Source: Actinomadura alba
Lineage (GTDB): Bacteria; Actinomycetota; Actinomycetes; Streptosporangiales; Streptosporangiaceae
Assembly: GCF_014323705.1 (NCBI RefSeq)
Contig: NZ_JABVEC010000014.1
Span: forward strand, 124,001-188,000
Length of the DNA: 64,000 nt
Direction of reading: 5' to 3'
Below the pieces are notes generated by a model. That model searched no databases, was not told the origin of the DNA, and saw only the letters and a program-made list of their open reading frames with translations. Each line of letters opens with the position of its first letter. Within the stretch, counting starts at the first letter, position 1. A program made the translations under genes and the position numbers. This document shows positions 8,490 to 18,506 of this stretch, piece after piece.

Positions 8490-9770
8490 TCACGGTGTCT
8501 GAGCCCACCCCGGCATGGGGTAGGCCGCGAGCAGCTCCCGCACCTGCGCGGCGATGCCGTCGAGGGCGGCGTCGTCCTCCTTGGCGGCGGCCTGGACCGC
8601 CTGGTCGATCCAGTCGGCGATCCGCGGCATCAGCTCCGGGGTGAGGCCGCGGGTGGTGATCGCGGCGGTGCCGAGACGAACCCCCGACGGGTCGAACGGC
8701 TTGCGCGGATCGAACGGCACGGTGTTGTAGTTGAGCTCGATCCCAGCCCGGTCGAGTGCCCGCGCCGCCGGCTTCCCGGCGACCCCCTTGCCGGTCAGAT
8801 CGACCAGGATCAGGTGGTTGTCCGTGCCTCCCGACACCAGGTCGAAACCGCGCTCCAGCAGCGCCTCGGCGAGCGCCTTGGCGTTCGCCACGATCTGGTG
8901 GGCGTACGCGGAGAACTCCGATGTGGAGGCCTCCCTGAGGGCCACGGCGATCGCCGCCGTGGTGTGGTCGTGCGGGCCGCCCTGCAGGCCGGGGAAGACG
9001 GCCTTGTCGATCGCCGTCGCGTGCTCGGCCGTCGACATCAGCATCGCCCCGCGCGGTCCGCGCAAGGTCTTGTGGGTGGTGGTCGAGATGACGTCGGCGT
9101 ACCCGACGGGCGAGGGGTGGGCTCCACCGGCGATCAGCCCCGCGATGTGCGCGACATCGGCGACCAGTACCGCGCCGGACTCGCGGGCGATCTCGGCGAA
9201 GGCGGGGAAGTCGATGGTCCGCGGGATCGCCGTGCCGCCACAGAAGATCAGTTTGGGTCGCTCCTTCAGCGCGAGCTCGCGTACCTCGTCAAGATCGGCC
9301 CGGCCGGCGTCGGGGCCGTCCGCGCGGACCGAGTAGCGGACGGCGTTGAACCACTTGCCGCTGGCCGAGACCGACCAGCCGTGCGTGAGGTGACCACCCA
9401 TCGGCAGCGCCATCCCCATGATCGTGTCACCGGGCTGGGCGAACGCCAGATAAACCGCGAGGTTGGCGGGCGCGCCGGAGTACGGCTGCACGTTGGCGTG
9501 CTCGACGCCGAACAGTGCCTTGGCACGGTCGACGGCGAGCAACTCGACCGGGTCGACGTTCTGCTGGCCCTCGTAGTAGCGCCGCCCCGGATAGCCCTCT
9601 GAGTATTTGTTGGTCAGCACCGTGCCGGTGGCCTCGAGGACGGCGGGCGAGACGTAGTTCTCGGACGCGATGAGCCGGACCTTCTCGAACTGTCGCCGGG
9701 CCTCCGCCTCGACCAGTCCGGCGATGTCGGGGTCGGCGAGGGCGAGATGAGGGATGGCGGGCTGGTGCAT
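8490..9770 (-). CDS. glyA: Serine hydroxymethyltransferase
   Basis: 426 aa, normal length. This PLP enzyme converts serine plus tetrahydrofolate to glycine plus 5,10-methylene-THF. The signature 'KLIFCGGTAIPRTIDF' precedes 'VVADVAHIAGLIAGGAHPSP', and the PLP-lysine motif STTTHKTLRGPRG follows. The ATG at 9770 has a strong GGAGG seven bases upstream. It is divergent from an ArsR-like regulator gene, with about 207 bases between them. Confidence 0.97.
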   Translation of the reverse strand: MHQPAIPHLALADPDIAGLVEAEARRQFEKVRLIASENYVSPAVLEATGTVLTNKYSEGYPGRRYYEGQQNVDPVELLAVDRAKALFGVEHANVQPYSGAPANLAVYLAFAQPGDTIMGMALPMGGHLTHGWSVSASGKWFNAVRYSVRADGPDAGRADLDEVRELALKERPKLIFCGGTAIPRTIDFPAFAEIARESGAVLVADVAHIAGLIAGGAHPSPVGYADVISTTTHKTLRGPRGAMLMSTAEHATAIDKAVFPGLQGGPHDHTTAAIAVALREASTSEFSAYAHQIVANAKALAEALLERGFDLVSGGTDNHLILVDLTGKGVAGKPAARALDRAGIELNYNTVPFDPRKPFDPSGVRLGTAAITTRGLTPELMPRIADWIDQAVQAAAKEDDAALDGIAAQVRELLAAYPMPGWAQTP

Positions 9771-9948
9771 GACAACCTCCGCGATGGTCGATGCCCTTCA
9801 CCCAGGCGCGCGGTGTACGGGCGGCCTTCGCTCCCCGGTGGTGGTCTCCACCTTGTCTGCGCCAGTCGCGACCCGCCCAGCGTACCGGTCGCCGGTCCGC
9901 GCCGAGGGGCACCCGGCGGCGCGGGCCGCAGCGGATCTCAGTTTGACG

Positions 9949-9970
9949 GAATTACGTAGTTGCGTAATCC
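9949..9970. promoter_or_regulatory. Palindrome before the ArsR-like gene, candidate operator
   Basis: ATTACG and CGTAAT arms are separated by six bases (9951-9956 and 9963-9968) and end eight to ten bases before the GTG of the helix-turn-helix gene. The position overlaps the likely ribosome-binding or promoter region. Autoregulation by the adjacent regulator is inference. Confidence 0.4.
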
Positions 9971-9977
9971 TTAGGTC

Positions 9978-10502
9978 GTGACCGAGGGCACTGAGCGAAG
10001 TTCCGGCCTCGCCGACCGGCTGGCGCGCCTGGAGGCGCGGGTCGACGAGCTCGAGGCCGTGGCCAAGACACCGGCGAACCGCACCGGCGAACTCGATCCC
10101 GAGGTCTTCTGGGCCCTCAGAGGTCTCAGGGAACGGGTCACGGACCCGGGGGCGGTGCTGTTCACCGGCACCGCCACCCTCCCCACCGGGGAGGAGTACG
10201 AATGGCAGCAGGGTCAAGGGGTCAATGAGCTCTTGGCCGACGACTGGTCCGAGGCCGGGGCGGCACTCACCGCCCTGGCTCATCCGGTGAGGTTGCTGCT
10301 GCTCCGCGAGATCCTGCACGGCTCGCGCACCACGGCCGAGCTCAGCGAGCACGAGCGGCTCGGCACGACCGGACAGCTCTACCACCACCTGCGCCAGCTG
10401 GTGTCCGCCGGCTGGCTGCGCACGACGGCCCGCGGCCAGTACGCAGTGCCCGGCGAACGCGTGGTCCCCCTCCTCACCGTGCTGGCGGCCACCCGCCGGT
10501 GA
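9978..10502 (+). CDS. ArsR-like winged-helix transcriptional regulator
   Basis: 174 aa, GTG start. Residues 10-30 form a short leucine-zipper-like coiled coil (LADRLARLEARVDELEAV). The C-terminal half is a winged helix: 'LTALAHPVRLLLLREILHG', recognition region 'TTGQLYHHLRQLVSAGWLRTTARGQYAVPG'. No cysteine metal site is visible, so it is not a classic metal sensor. It is divergent from glyA, and 66 bases separate its stop from the M23 peptidase gene, which may be its target. Confidence 0.7.
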   Translation: MTEGTERSSGLADRLARLEARVDELEAVAKTPANRTGELDPEVFWALRGLRERVTDPGAVLFTGTATLPTGEEYEWQQGQGVNELLADDWSEAGAALTALAHPVRLLLLREILHGSRTTAELSEHERLGTTGQLYHHLRQLVSAGWLRTTARGQYAVPGERVVPLLTVLAATRR

Positions 10503-10516
10503 GATCCCTCGGATCG

Positions 10517-10551
10517 TCAACGAACTTCTTCAACGAACTTCTTCAACGAAC
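10517..10551. repeat. 13-bp direct repeat upstream of the peptidase gene
   Basis: TCAACGAACTTCT occurs twice in tandem (10517-10529, 10530-10542), and a third partial copy runs to 10551. It ends 17 bases before the ATG of the M23 gene. It may be a slippage repeat or a regulatory element. Confidence 0.6.
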
Positions 10552-10568
10552 ACTGTCGGGAGCAGAAG

Positions 10569-11411
10569 ATGCGCCGCAAATTCCCCATCTACCTCGCCCG
10601 GATCCGGATGCCGCTCACGGTCGCGGGCATCCTTCTGTGCGTGATCCCCGGGTGGTACCAGCTCGGCTGGCTCGTACTGGCCGGAATCGTGATGATCGTG
10701 ATCGGCGTGGGCACGTCCTTCCTTCCCCTCGGATATGTGCGCCGCGATCCCATCCAGGTGAGCCCGCCGGTCCAGGGTGACTGGATTCCGGTGAACAGCC
10801 CCGCCGACAAGGTCCCCAGCCACGGCACCCACGGCTACGGTCAGGCCTACGCCGTCGACCTCGTGCACACGCCCACGGACGGCACTCCCTGGAAGGGCGT
10901 GCACCGCTGGCCACCGGCTCGCCGGCCGGAGGAGTTCCCGAGCTTCGGCCGGCCCGTGCTGGCACCCGCCGACGGCGTGGTCGTACGGGTGCACCAGCGC
11001 GAGCGCGACCACTGGAGCCGCAATTCCTGGCCGGGCCTGGTGTACGTCCTAGTCGAGGGAATGCTGCGCGAGCTGACCGGGCCGAGCCGCATTCTCGGCA
11101 ACCACGTCATCCTCGACCTCGGCGACGGCGTGTACGCGGCCATGGCCCATCTGCGACGGAAATCCGTACGCGTGCGCAAGGGCCAGCGGGTCACGGCCGG
11201 TGAGCAACTCGCCGAGTGCGGCAACTCGGGCAACTCCTCCGAGCCGCACCTGCACTTCCAGCTGATGGACCACCCGAGCGTGCTGGTGGCCGCCGGGCTG
11301 CCCTTCGCATTCGATCGTTACGAGATCGGCGGCGCGACGGTGGAGGGCGACGTGCCCGGCGGGCAGCAAACGTTCACGATGACTCCGCCGGTGCCGGCCG
11401 AGACCGGCTGA
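10569..11411 (+). CDS. Membrane-anchored M23 (LytM-type) metallopeptidase
   Basis: 280 aa. Two adjacent hydrophobic segments at about 14-30 and 33-52 anchor the protein. The extracytoplasmic part has the LytM zinc motif: HGTHGYGQAYAVDLV supplies the first His/Asp, and 'NSSEPHLHFQL' supplies the HxH. Such enzymes cut peptidoglycan cross-bridges or activate amidases. AGAAG upstream is a weak ribosome-binding site. The preceding ArsR-like gene is on the same strand and may control it. Whether it is catalytically active cannot be proved from sequence, but the metal ligands are present. Confidence 0.78.
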   Translation: MRRKFPIYLARIRMPLTVAGILLCVIPGWYQLGWLVLAGIVMIVIGVGTSFLPLGYVRRDPIQVSPPVQGDWIPVNSPADKVPSHGTHGYGQAYAVDLVHTPTDGTPWKGVHRWPPARRPEEFPSFGRPVLAPADGVVVRVHQRERDHWSRNSWPGLVYVLVEGMLRELTGPSRILGNHVILDLGDGVYAAMAHLRRKSVRVRKGQRVTAGEQLAECGNSGNSSEPHLHFQLMDHPSVLVAAGLPFAFDRYEIGGATVEGDVPGGQQTFTMTPPVPAETG

Positions 11412-11538
11412 CCGGCTCGCCAGGCGGTCTCTCGGCGCGCGGCCAGGCCGTCGAGCACTCCTACGGGACCGTCGTCGTGATGTTCGTCGAACGGCCGGAC
11501 ACCGTCAACGCGGCACTGCGAGCGCTGTGGGCCCGGCA

Positions 11539-12159
11539 TCAGACGCGGGCTGCGCCGATGATGCGCGGCGAGACCACCGACAGCCGCGCGGACGGCGGAA
11601 AGATGAAGCCGCGGCAGTAGACGATGTGGAAGCCCGCGTCCTTGATCGCGGTGTAGGTGTCACGGTTCGGGCGGCAACCACCCATGATCCGCGGCCACAC
11701 CGCGTCCATCGCGTCCTGGTACGCGGCGAAGGCGGAGGCACGGCTGCGCACGTGCTCGTAGAAGCGGAGTTCTCCCCCGGGCCGGAGCACCCTGCGGAAC
11801 TCGGCGAGCGCCGCCGCCTGATCCGGCACCGAGCAGAGCAGACCCGACAGCGCGACCGCGTCGACCGAGGCGTCGTCGGCCGGGATCCGTTCGGCCGTGC
11901 CGTCGACGACCCGTACCGTCACGGGCGCCGCCGCGGCCGCCTCGCCGGCCCGCTCGCGCAGATAGACCTCGGGCTCGACGGCCAGCAGCTCGGCCACGGT
12001 GTCCGGGTAGTGCGGGAAGTTCAGGCCGGTGCCCGGCCCGACCTCCACCACCCGCCCGGACAACCCGGCCAGCATCTCCCGGCGCAGGTCGGCGTTGCCG
12101 CGTTGCTCGTTGCGAGCCCCGCAGCGGGTGAGCAGCCGGGCGAAGAAGGGATTGCGCAT
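11539..12159 (-). CDS. Class I SAM-dependent methyltransferase (type 11)
   Basis: 206 aa. Motif I 'VVEVGPGTGLNFPHYP' (about 37-52) is typical of the METTL7-like branch of small methyltransferases. It is followed by 'LLAVEPEVYLRERA' and 'DAVALSGLLCSVPDQ'. The N-terminus MRNPFFARLLTR could be a membrane-interacting helix, as in METTL7. It points towards the M23 gene, with 127 bases between the stops. Substrate unknown. Confidence 0.72.
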   Translation of the reverse strand: MRNPFFARLLTRCGARNEQRGNADLRREMLAGLSGRVVEVGPGTGLNFPHYPDTVAELLAVEPEVYLRERAGEAAAAAPVTVRVVDGTAERIPADDASVDAVALSGLLCSVPDQAAALAEFRRVLRPGGELRFYEHVRSRASAFAAYQDAMDAVWPRIMGGCRPNRDTYTAIKDAGFHIVYCRGFIFPPSARLSVVSPRIIGAARV

Positions 12160-12285
12160 CTGAGCATGCTGCCCTAACGGAAAGCGACTGTCAGCGATTG
12201 GCCTGAGAAGGCGCCCAGGTCATCGCGCACCGGCCCGGCCGGGAGATCAGGAGACCCGGAGATGCGGAAAACCGGGAAATGCAGA

Positions 12286-12320
12286 ACGGCCCGACCTTCC
12301 CTAGCGGGTGATCGGGCCGT
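12286..12320 (-). terminator. Terminator hairpin downstream of rbpA
   Basis: Nine-bp perfect arms ACGGCCCGA (12286-12294) and TCGGGCCGT (12312-12320), with a 17-base loop, lie just after the rbpA stop on the minus strand. No strong T-run follows. Confidence 0.55.
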
Positions 12321-12333
12321 ACGGGAGGAGGCG

Positions 12334-12708
12334 TCAGCCCTTGGCCGCGGCCTCCATCGCGGCGCGCACCGCCGCACGCTTGCGGCGGAGCTTCGCGAGG
12401 GCCTCTTCGAGGATGGCCTCGCCGTCGGCGTCACTGCGCCGCTCCTTCACATAGGCGAGGTGCGTCTTGTAGGGCTCGGTCTTCGGCGGCGCGGGAGGGT
12501 TGTGCGGATCCTTCCCGGCCGGGAAGCCGCAGCGAGGGCAGTCCCACTGGTCCGGAACCGCAACATCATTGGCGAAACTGGGGCGGGTCTCGTGCCGGTT
12601 GGCACAGTAGAACGAGATCCACACCCGGGGAGCAGACTCCCCGCGCTCGGCTTCTCCCATCGGGCCGGCGCCGACACGGCTGCCCCGAATGGCGTTGCCA
12701 CTACCCAC
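12334..12708 (-). CDS. rbpA: RNA polymerase-binding protein RbpA
   Basis: 124 aa, the usual size. RbpA binds the primary sigma factor and RNA polymerase and stabilises open complexes in actinobacteria. Diagnostic features are GNAIRGSRVGAGPMGE in the core linker, the zinc-like fold with FYCANRHETRPSF and WDCPRCGFPAG, and the basic C-terminal sigma-interaction helix. Start is GTG 12708 with AAGGAG upstream. It follows secG by 82 bases on the same strand and ends with a hairpin. Confidence 0.96.
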   Translation of the reverse strand: MGSGNAIRGSRVGAGPMGEAERGESAPRVWISFYCANRHETRPSFANDVAVPDQWDCPRCGFPAGKDPHNPPAPPKTEPYKTHLAYVKERRSDADGEAILEEALAKLRRKRAAVRAAMEAAAKG

Positions 12709-12790
12709 GGACTACTCCTTGTTCTGCCGTGACCACCAGACCCCGGTGGCACGGCGCTCACATGACTCGGACCCGGCTCAGGAACGCGGC

Positions 12791-13030
12791 TCAGGAACCC
12801 TGGGACTTCAGTAGCAGCCCCAGAGCCACGATCGCGGCGAACCAGATCACACCAGTGCCGATCGTCAGCCGGTCGAGGTTGCGCTCGACGACGGACGAGC
12901 CGCCCAGCGATGAGGTGACGCCGCCACCGAACAGGTCGGACAGGCCTCCGCCCTTGCCCTTGTGGAGCAGGACGAGCAGCACCATCAGCAGACTCGTGAC
13001 GATGAGCACGATGGACATTGCGATGATCAC
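12791..13030 (-). CDS. secG: Preprotein translocase subunit SecG
   Basis: 79 aa. Two membrane helices (about 5-22 and 57-74) flank the conserved cytoplasmic loop 'LHKGKGGGLSDLFGGG'. SecG assists the SecYEG channel. GTG 13030 is used here, with an internal ATG four codons on as an alternative. It follows tpiA at the end of the gap-pgk-tpiA operon, an arrangement conserved in actinomycetes. Confidence 0.93.
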   Translation of the reverse strand: MIIAMSIVLIVTSLLMVLLVLLHKGKGGGLSDLFGGGVTSSLGGSSVVERNLDRLTIGTGVIWFAAIVALGLLLKSQGS

Positions 13031-13169
13031 AGTTGTTCAGCGCCTTCTCTGGGCCACCCCGCCTACGCGGAGAGCGTTCTCGACTTTGGACGGCGGCCGG
13101 GTCGAGCGGTTTTACCCGTCCGCTATGAGGGTACGTCGTTCGGTCATTTCATTCAGCAGAACCCGCATC

Positions 13170-13988
13170 TCAGACCAGCAGGCCACGATACCTGCAGATC
13201 TTCACGAACTCAGCCGGGTCGAGGCTCGCGCCACCGACCAGAGCGCCATCGACGTCCGGCTGGACCATGATGCCGGCGACATTGTCGCTCTTGACCGACC
13301 CTCCGTACAGGATACGTACCTGATCGGCCAGATCGCCGTCATATAGCTCGGCGAGCCGGGTTCGGACCGCCGCGCACACCTCCTGGGCGTCCTGCGGGGT
13401 CGCCACCTCGCCCGTGCCGATGGCCCAGACCGGCTCATAGGCGATCACGATGCGGCGTGCCTGGTCGGCCGGGATCTTGTTCAGCCCGCCTTCGACCTGG
13501 GCGAGGGTGTGGGCGACGTGCTCGCCCGCCTTGCGCACCTCGAGACCTTCGCCGACGCACATGATCGGCACGAGGTCGTGCTTGAACGCCGCCTTCACCT
13601 TGGCGTTCACCAGCGCGTCGTCCTCGTGGTGGTACTGCCGGCGCTCGGAGTGCCCCGCCAGCGTGTACGAACAGCCCAGCTTGGCCAGCATCAGCGCCGA
13701 GATCTCGCCGGTGTAGGCGCCCTTCTCGTGCGCCGACACGTCCTGCGCGCCGTACCGGATCTGGAGCCGGTCGGCGTCGACCAGCGTCTGGACGCTGCGG
13801 ATCGCGGTGAAAGGAGGCAGGACGCAGGCCTCCACCGCCTCGTAGTCGGCCTCCTTGAGGGCGAACGCCATCTTCTGCACGATGCCGATCGCCTCGAGGT
13901 GCGTGGTGTTCATCTTCCAGTTGCCGGCCATGAGCGGCTTGCGCCCCGTGGTCCCGGGCACGGCGCCCTTCGGCGTGGCCTTGGCCAT
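13170..13988 (-). CDS. tpiA: Triose-phosphate isomerase
   Basis: 272 aa. It interconverts dihydroxyacetone phosphate and glyceraldehyde-3-phosphate. Catalytic Lys25 lies in AGNWKMN, the His in TLAGHSERR, the Glu in [12 protein letters not shown], and the phosphate loop in ILYGGSVK. The N-terminus is about 15 residues longer than many homologues, but there is no better start. The ATG sits two bases after the pgk stop, with GGAGG inside the pgk end, so the pair is co-translated. Confidence 0.97.
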   Translation of the reverse strand: MAKATPKGAVPGTTGRKPLMAGNWKMNTTHLEAIGIVQKMAFALKEADYEAVEACVLPPFTAIRSVQTLVDADRLQIRYGAQDVSAHEKGAYTGEISALMLAKLGCSYTLAGHSERRQYHHEDDALVNAKVKAAFKHDLVPIMCVGEGLEVRKAGEHVAHTLAQVEGGLNKIPADQARRIVIAYEPVWAIGTGEVATPQDAQEVCAAVRTRLAELYDGDLADQVRILYGGSVKSDNVAGIMVQPDVDGALVGGASLDPAEFVKICRYRGLLV

Positions 13989-13990
13989 GG

Positions 13991-15178
13991 TCAGTCCTCC
14001 AGAACCGAGAGACCGGGCAGCGTCTTGCCCTCGAGGTACTCGAGGCTCGCTCCGCCGCCGGTCGAGATGTGCGAGAAACCGTCCTCGGGCAGGCCGAGCG
14101 ACCGCACCGCCGCGGCGGAATCGCCACCGCCCACGACAGTGAAGGCGTCCGAGGCGATGAGCGCCTCCGCGACGGCCCGGGTACCGCCCGCAAAGGCCTC
14201 GAACTCGAACACGCCCATCGGGCCGTTCCAGAACACGGTCGCCGCGTCGGCGAGCCGGCCGGCGAACAGCTCCCGGCTGCGCGGCCCGATGTCGAGCCCC
14301 TCGCGGTCGGCCGGGATCGCGGTCGCGTCGACGACGTCGTACGAGGCGTCGGGCGCGAAGCCGGTGGCCGCGAGCACATCGACCGGCAGCACGAGCTCGA
14401 CGCCCCGCCGGTCGGCGTCCTCGATGAATCCGCGCACCTGGTCGAGTTGGTCCTCCTGCAGAAGCGACCTGCCGACCTCGTGCCCCTGGGCCTTGAGGAA
14501 CGTGTAGGCCATGCCACCGCCGACGATCAGCCGGTCGACCTTGGTGAGCAGGCTGGCGATCACGCCGAGCTTATCGGAGACCTTCGCCCCGCCGAGCACC
14601 ACGACGTAGGGCCTGGCCGGGTCGCCGGTGAGCCTGCGGAGCACCTCGACCTCGGCGACGACCAGACCGCCGGCCGCGTGCGGCAGACGCTGCGGAACGT
14701 CGTAGACGCTGGCGTGCTTGCGGTGGACCGCCCCGAAGCCGTCGCCGACGTAGAGCTCGGCGAGCCCCGCCAGCCGCTCGGCGAAGGCGCCGCGCTCGTC
14801 GTCGTCCTTGCTGGTCTCACCCGGCTCGAATCGCAGGTTCTCGAGCAGCGCCACTTCACCGTCGGCGAGGGACTTCGCGATCTCGGCCGCCGATTCGCCC
14901 ACGACGTCGGCCGCGAACCGCACGTCGGCGCCCAGCAGCTCACCGAGGCGGTCGGCCACGGGCCGCAGCGACAGCTCCGGCCTGACCTCTCCCTTGGGCC
15001 GGCCGAGGTGCGCGCACACGATCACGCGTGCGCCGCGGCCGGCGAGCTCTTGGATGGTAGGCACGCTGGCCCGGATCCGGCCGTCATCTGTGATCTTCCC
15101 GCCGTCCAGCGGGACGTTCAGGTCCGGCCGGACCAGAACCCGCCTGCCCCGCACGTCGAGGTCGTTGATCGTCCGCAT
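13991..15178 (-). CDS. pgk: Phosphoglycerate kinase
   Basis: 395 aa from ATG 15178. It transfers phosphate from 1,3-bisphosphoglycerate to ADP. Start [20 protein letters not shown] matches family N-termini, and AAGGAG precedes it. The long open frame upstream to 15316 is not supported. Family blocks include '[17 protein letters not shown]', '[11 protein letters not shown]', '[13 protein letters not shown]' and '[10 protein letters not shown]'. It is the middle gene of gap-pgk-tpiA; a large hairpin separates it from gap. Confidence 0.97.
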   Translation of the reverse strand: MRTINDLDVRGRRVLVRPDLNVPLDGGKITDDGRIRASVPTIQELAGRGARVIVCAHLGRPKGEVRPELSLRPVADRLGELLGADVRFAADVVGESAAEIAKSLADGEVALLENLRFEPGETSKDDDERGAFAERLAGLAELYVGDGFGAVHRKHASVYDVPQRLPHAAGGLVVAEVEVLRRLTGDPARPYVVVLGGAKVSDKLGVIASLLTKVDRLIVGGGMAYTFLKAQGHEVGRSLLQEDQLDQVRGFIEDADRRGVELVLPVDVLAATGFAPDASYDVVDATAIPADREGLDIGPRSRELFAGRLADAATVFWNGPMGVFEFEAFAGGTRAVAEALIASDAFTVVGGGDSAAAVRSLGLPEDGFSHISTGGGASLEYLEGKTLPGLSVLED

Positions 15179-15199
15179 CGGACTCCTTCCAACCGTGAA

Positions 15200-15245
15200 C
15201 CGCCGCGATCGCGCGTTCGCCCGGGGCGAGCGCGGATCGCGGCGG
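15200..15245 (-). promoter_or_regulatory. Large intercistronic hairpin between gap and pgk
   Basis: Perfect 11-bp arms CCGCCGCGATC (15200-15210) and GATCGCGGCGG (15235-15245) enclose a 24-base segment that can itself nearly pair (GCGCGTTCGCCC against GGGCGAGCGCG). It fills most of the 80-base gap-pgk spacer. It could be an attenuator, a processing site or an mRNA stabiliser that lets gap be expressed above pgk. Confidence 0.6.
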
Positions 15246-15258
15246 TGAGGGACGGTGA

Positions 15259-16347
<1,089 letters not shown>

Positions 16348-16494
16348 CTATCGGACCACCGAAGCCGTCCCGCTGGCGGGTGAGGGCACGGTGCGTCCGA
16401 GCTGGAAGAACCGGGACGGAACCCCTGGAAAGGCCCGCCGCCCTCCCCGGAGCCTCACCCGATCATCACCGGGCGGCGGACCACGGGACAGTCT

Positions 16495-16525
16495 ATTGGT
16501 CTAGACCAGGTTGGTCTAGACCAAT
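16495..16525. promoter_or_regulatory. Two tandem DasR-type (dre) operator sites
   Basis: Two perfect copies of TGGTCTAGACCA at 16497-16508 and 16512-16523, with centres 15 bp apart. TGGTCTAGACCA is the core of the published DasR responsive element of streptomycetes, a GntR-family regulator sensing glucosamine-6-phosphate. The sites lie upstream of gap and downstream of the asparagine-synthetase-like gene on the same strand, so gap is the likely target. Confidence 0.7.
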
Positions 16526-16573
16526 GGACCGGGCGAAGGTGGGGAGCCCGCGCGGCCCGGTGGGTGCGTCGCG

Positions 16574-18394
16574 CTACCGGGGGATCGGGATCGACACTCT
16601 GGGAAGGTCGGGAGCGGGCTCCCGCCAGATGTTCGACAGCAGGACGCTGAGGGTGAGCAGGTGCCAGCTCTGGCTGGCCTTCTTCGGCGGTATCTGATCG
16701 AGAAGAGGCTCGATCTTCTTGCGGTCGGCGATGTCCCAGAGCTCGGCCGGCGAGCTCAGGATCTGCTCCCGCATGACCGTCGCGAGCTCGGGGCCGTACT
16801 TCCGGCGCCAGTTGAAACCCGACGTCCCCCCGGCCGGCAGCATCGGCGCTCTCCCTTCCCACTCCCGCCGCTTCCAAGGCAGCCGCGGGCGGGAGCGGTC
16901 AAAGCGCCACCGTTTGCCGTCGAAGGGAATGTGACCGAGCTGCGGAGCCAGCCGCTCCAGCAGGAGGTAGACCGGTTCCTCGCTGTAGCGCCATTCCGCC
17001 GGGAGCGCGAGGGCCTCCCGTACCACCCTCGCGTCGAGGAAGGGGTGGTAATAACACCAGTTCATCAAGGTGGCCGTGTGCGATCCGGCCAGCCAGCGGC
17101 CGGTCCGGTAGAACATGTGGAGTTTGTCGAGCACGTCGATGCCGTCGGCGCGAGCTCGTTCACGCCAGTGGTCGAGCCGCACCTCGGCTCGGGCGTTGGC
17201 CTCGGGGGTGAGCAACTGGTGCTGCGCCGCGAAGATGACCTTCAGCCGCCGGTCCACGCCGTCCGGCGTGATGTCGTCCTGATCGGTGAGGAACCCGCCG
17301 CGCAGCCGCTCCCCTCCGGATCCCGACGAGCGGGGCTGCGCGTCAAAGCTCCTCCAGCCGTTGACCCGCTCGTAGGCGGAGTTCATGCCCTCGCACATGC
17401 GCACGATGTCGTGGGCCCGCAGCACCGGGTGCCGCACCTCGACGGTGTCGTCATCGCGCCGCTCGGTGAAATCGCACATCCACTCGGCCCCGAGGGCGTC
17501 CGCCACTCGTTTGGACAGCACGACGTCGGGGTGGTCGGCGAAGCCGTGCGTGGCGCCCACGAAGGGGATGTCCTGGGCGGAGAGCGCTGCGGCGATCAGC
17601 CTGCTGTCGCGCCCGCCGGACAGCGCGAGCTGCACCGGCCGGTCGTGCTGCCGGAACGGGACGCAGGCCGCGAGCAGAGCCTCGGCCAGCGGCTCGATGC
17701 GGGCGCGGGCCTCCGATCGGCTCCGCGGCACCGGCCCCTGCTCGGGCAGTTCCCGCTCGACGACCTTCAGGGCCGTCCCATGGCGGGCTATGAGCGTCCC
17801 CGAGTTCGGCAGCGCGGAGACACCCTGGAAGGGCGTCTCTTCCGAGGCGAAGAAGCCGTGCCGCACCATGGTGTGCAGGCCCAGCACGTCATAGGCCGGC
17901 CCGGGACGGGACAGGCCCGTCTCAGCGGCGCGCGCGGCCAGGTGGACCAGGATGGCGCGACTGCCGGCGAACCGGACGCCGCCGGCCTCCGCGTAGTAGA
18001 TCGGGCACGCCCGGCTGATCGAGGTGGCCGCCTCGAAGCCGCCGGCGTCGGCTCGGAAGAGGGAGAACACGCCACCCAGGGTGTCGGCGGCGGCACCGAG
18101 GTCATCGGCCCCGACGAGCAGGTCCTCGTCCGGCTTGCGGTCACCGAGGTAGCCGCAGTAACCGAGCACCCGGTCCGCTCCGCCGGTCAACTGCTCCGGC
18201 AGACCGGCGTCCTCGGGCTCGTTCGACCAGGAGAGCACCACCACCCCATCGCCCGGGGCACGCCACTCGGCGGTGCGCCAGCGGTCGACCGGCACCGGAA
18301 CCGCCTCACCGATCGCCCGCCGGGCGGCTTCGAGAACGTGGTGCCGGATGGGAACGCCCGCTTCGCGGGCGGCGAGCGCGAGGTAAGTGCGCAC
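16574..18394 (-). CDS. Asparagine-synthetase-like amidotransferase without N-terminal Cys
   Basis: 606 aa. The C-terminal half is an asparagine synthase ATP-PPase domain with the PP-loop 'LALSGGRDSRLIAAAL' (about residue 258). The N-terminal half resembles a class II glutaminase fold, but the protein starts MRTYLALAAR, so the nucleophilic Cys2 needed to hydrolyse glutamine is missing. That pattern is seen in beta-lactam synthetases and lasso-peptide cyclases, which adenylate a carboxylate for amide formation with another amine. No lasso precursor or protease is visible nearby. GTG 18394 has a strong GGAGGAG upstream. It lies between gap and whiA, which are near neighbours in other actinomycetes, and beside a truncated paralogue. 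Substrate unknown. Confidence 0.72.
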   Translation of the reverse strand: MRTYLALAAREAGVPIRHHVLEAARRAIGEAVPVPVDRWRTAEWRAPGDGVVVLSWSNEPEDAGLPEQLTGGADRVLGYCGYLGDRKPDEDLLVGADDLGAAADTLGGVFSLFRADAGGFEAATSISRACPIYYAEAGGVRFAGSRAILVHLAARAAETGLSRPGPAYDVLGLHTMVRHGFFASEETPFQGVSALPNSGTLIARHGTALKVVERELPEQGPVPRSRSEARARIEPLAEALLAACVPFRQHDRPVQLALSGGRDSRLIAAALSAQDIPFVGATHGFADHPDVVLSKRVADALGAEWMCDFTERRDDDTVEVRHPVLRAHDIVRMCEGMNSAYERVNGWRSFDAQPRSSGSGGERLRGGFLTDQDDITPDGVDRRLKVIFAAQHQLLTPEANARAEVRLDHWRERARADGIDVLDKLHMFYRTGRWLAGSHTATLMNWCYYHPFLDARVVREALALPAEWRYSEEPVYLLLERLAPQLGHIPFDGKRWRFDRSRPRLPWKRREWEGRAPMLPAGGTSGFNWRRKYGPELATVMREQILSSPAELWDIADRKKIEPLLDQIPPKKASQSWHLLTLSVLLSNIWREPAPDLPRVSIPIPR

Positions 18395-18413
18395 AGCTCT
18401 CCTCCGTCGAATT

Positions 18414-18430
18414 GTCTTTGGCCAAAAGAC
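18414..18430. promoter_or_regulatory. Palindrome in the leader of the asparagine-synthetase-like gene
   Basis: GTCTTTGGCCAAAAGAC has six-base arms GTCTTT and AAAGAC. It lies about 20 bases before the GTG start and next to the ribosome-binding site. Candidate operator; the regulator is unknown. Confidence 0.35.
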
Positions 18431-18485
18431 ACCCGGGAGGTACGGAGGGTTGACTCGATTGCGGCGACGTTCATCTGACGTTCAT

Positions 18486-18506
18486 AAAAAACCGCCCATA
18501 TGCGGT
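18486..18506 (-). terminator. Rho-independent terminator
   Basis: Read on the minus strand: arms ACCGC and GCGGT with a six-base loop, followed immediately by six T residues. A classic T-run is rare in this G+C-rich window. It lies downstream of the whiA operon and the truncated synthetase fragment, so it probably ends that transcript before the intact asparagine-synthetase-like gene. Confidence 0.6.

Noticed and set aside
10499..10780. 93-residue frame after the ArsR-like gene
   Set aside because: Overlaps the start of the M23 peptidase, which has two membrane helices and zinc motifs; the small frame has no support.
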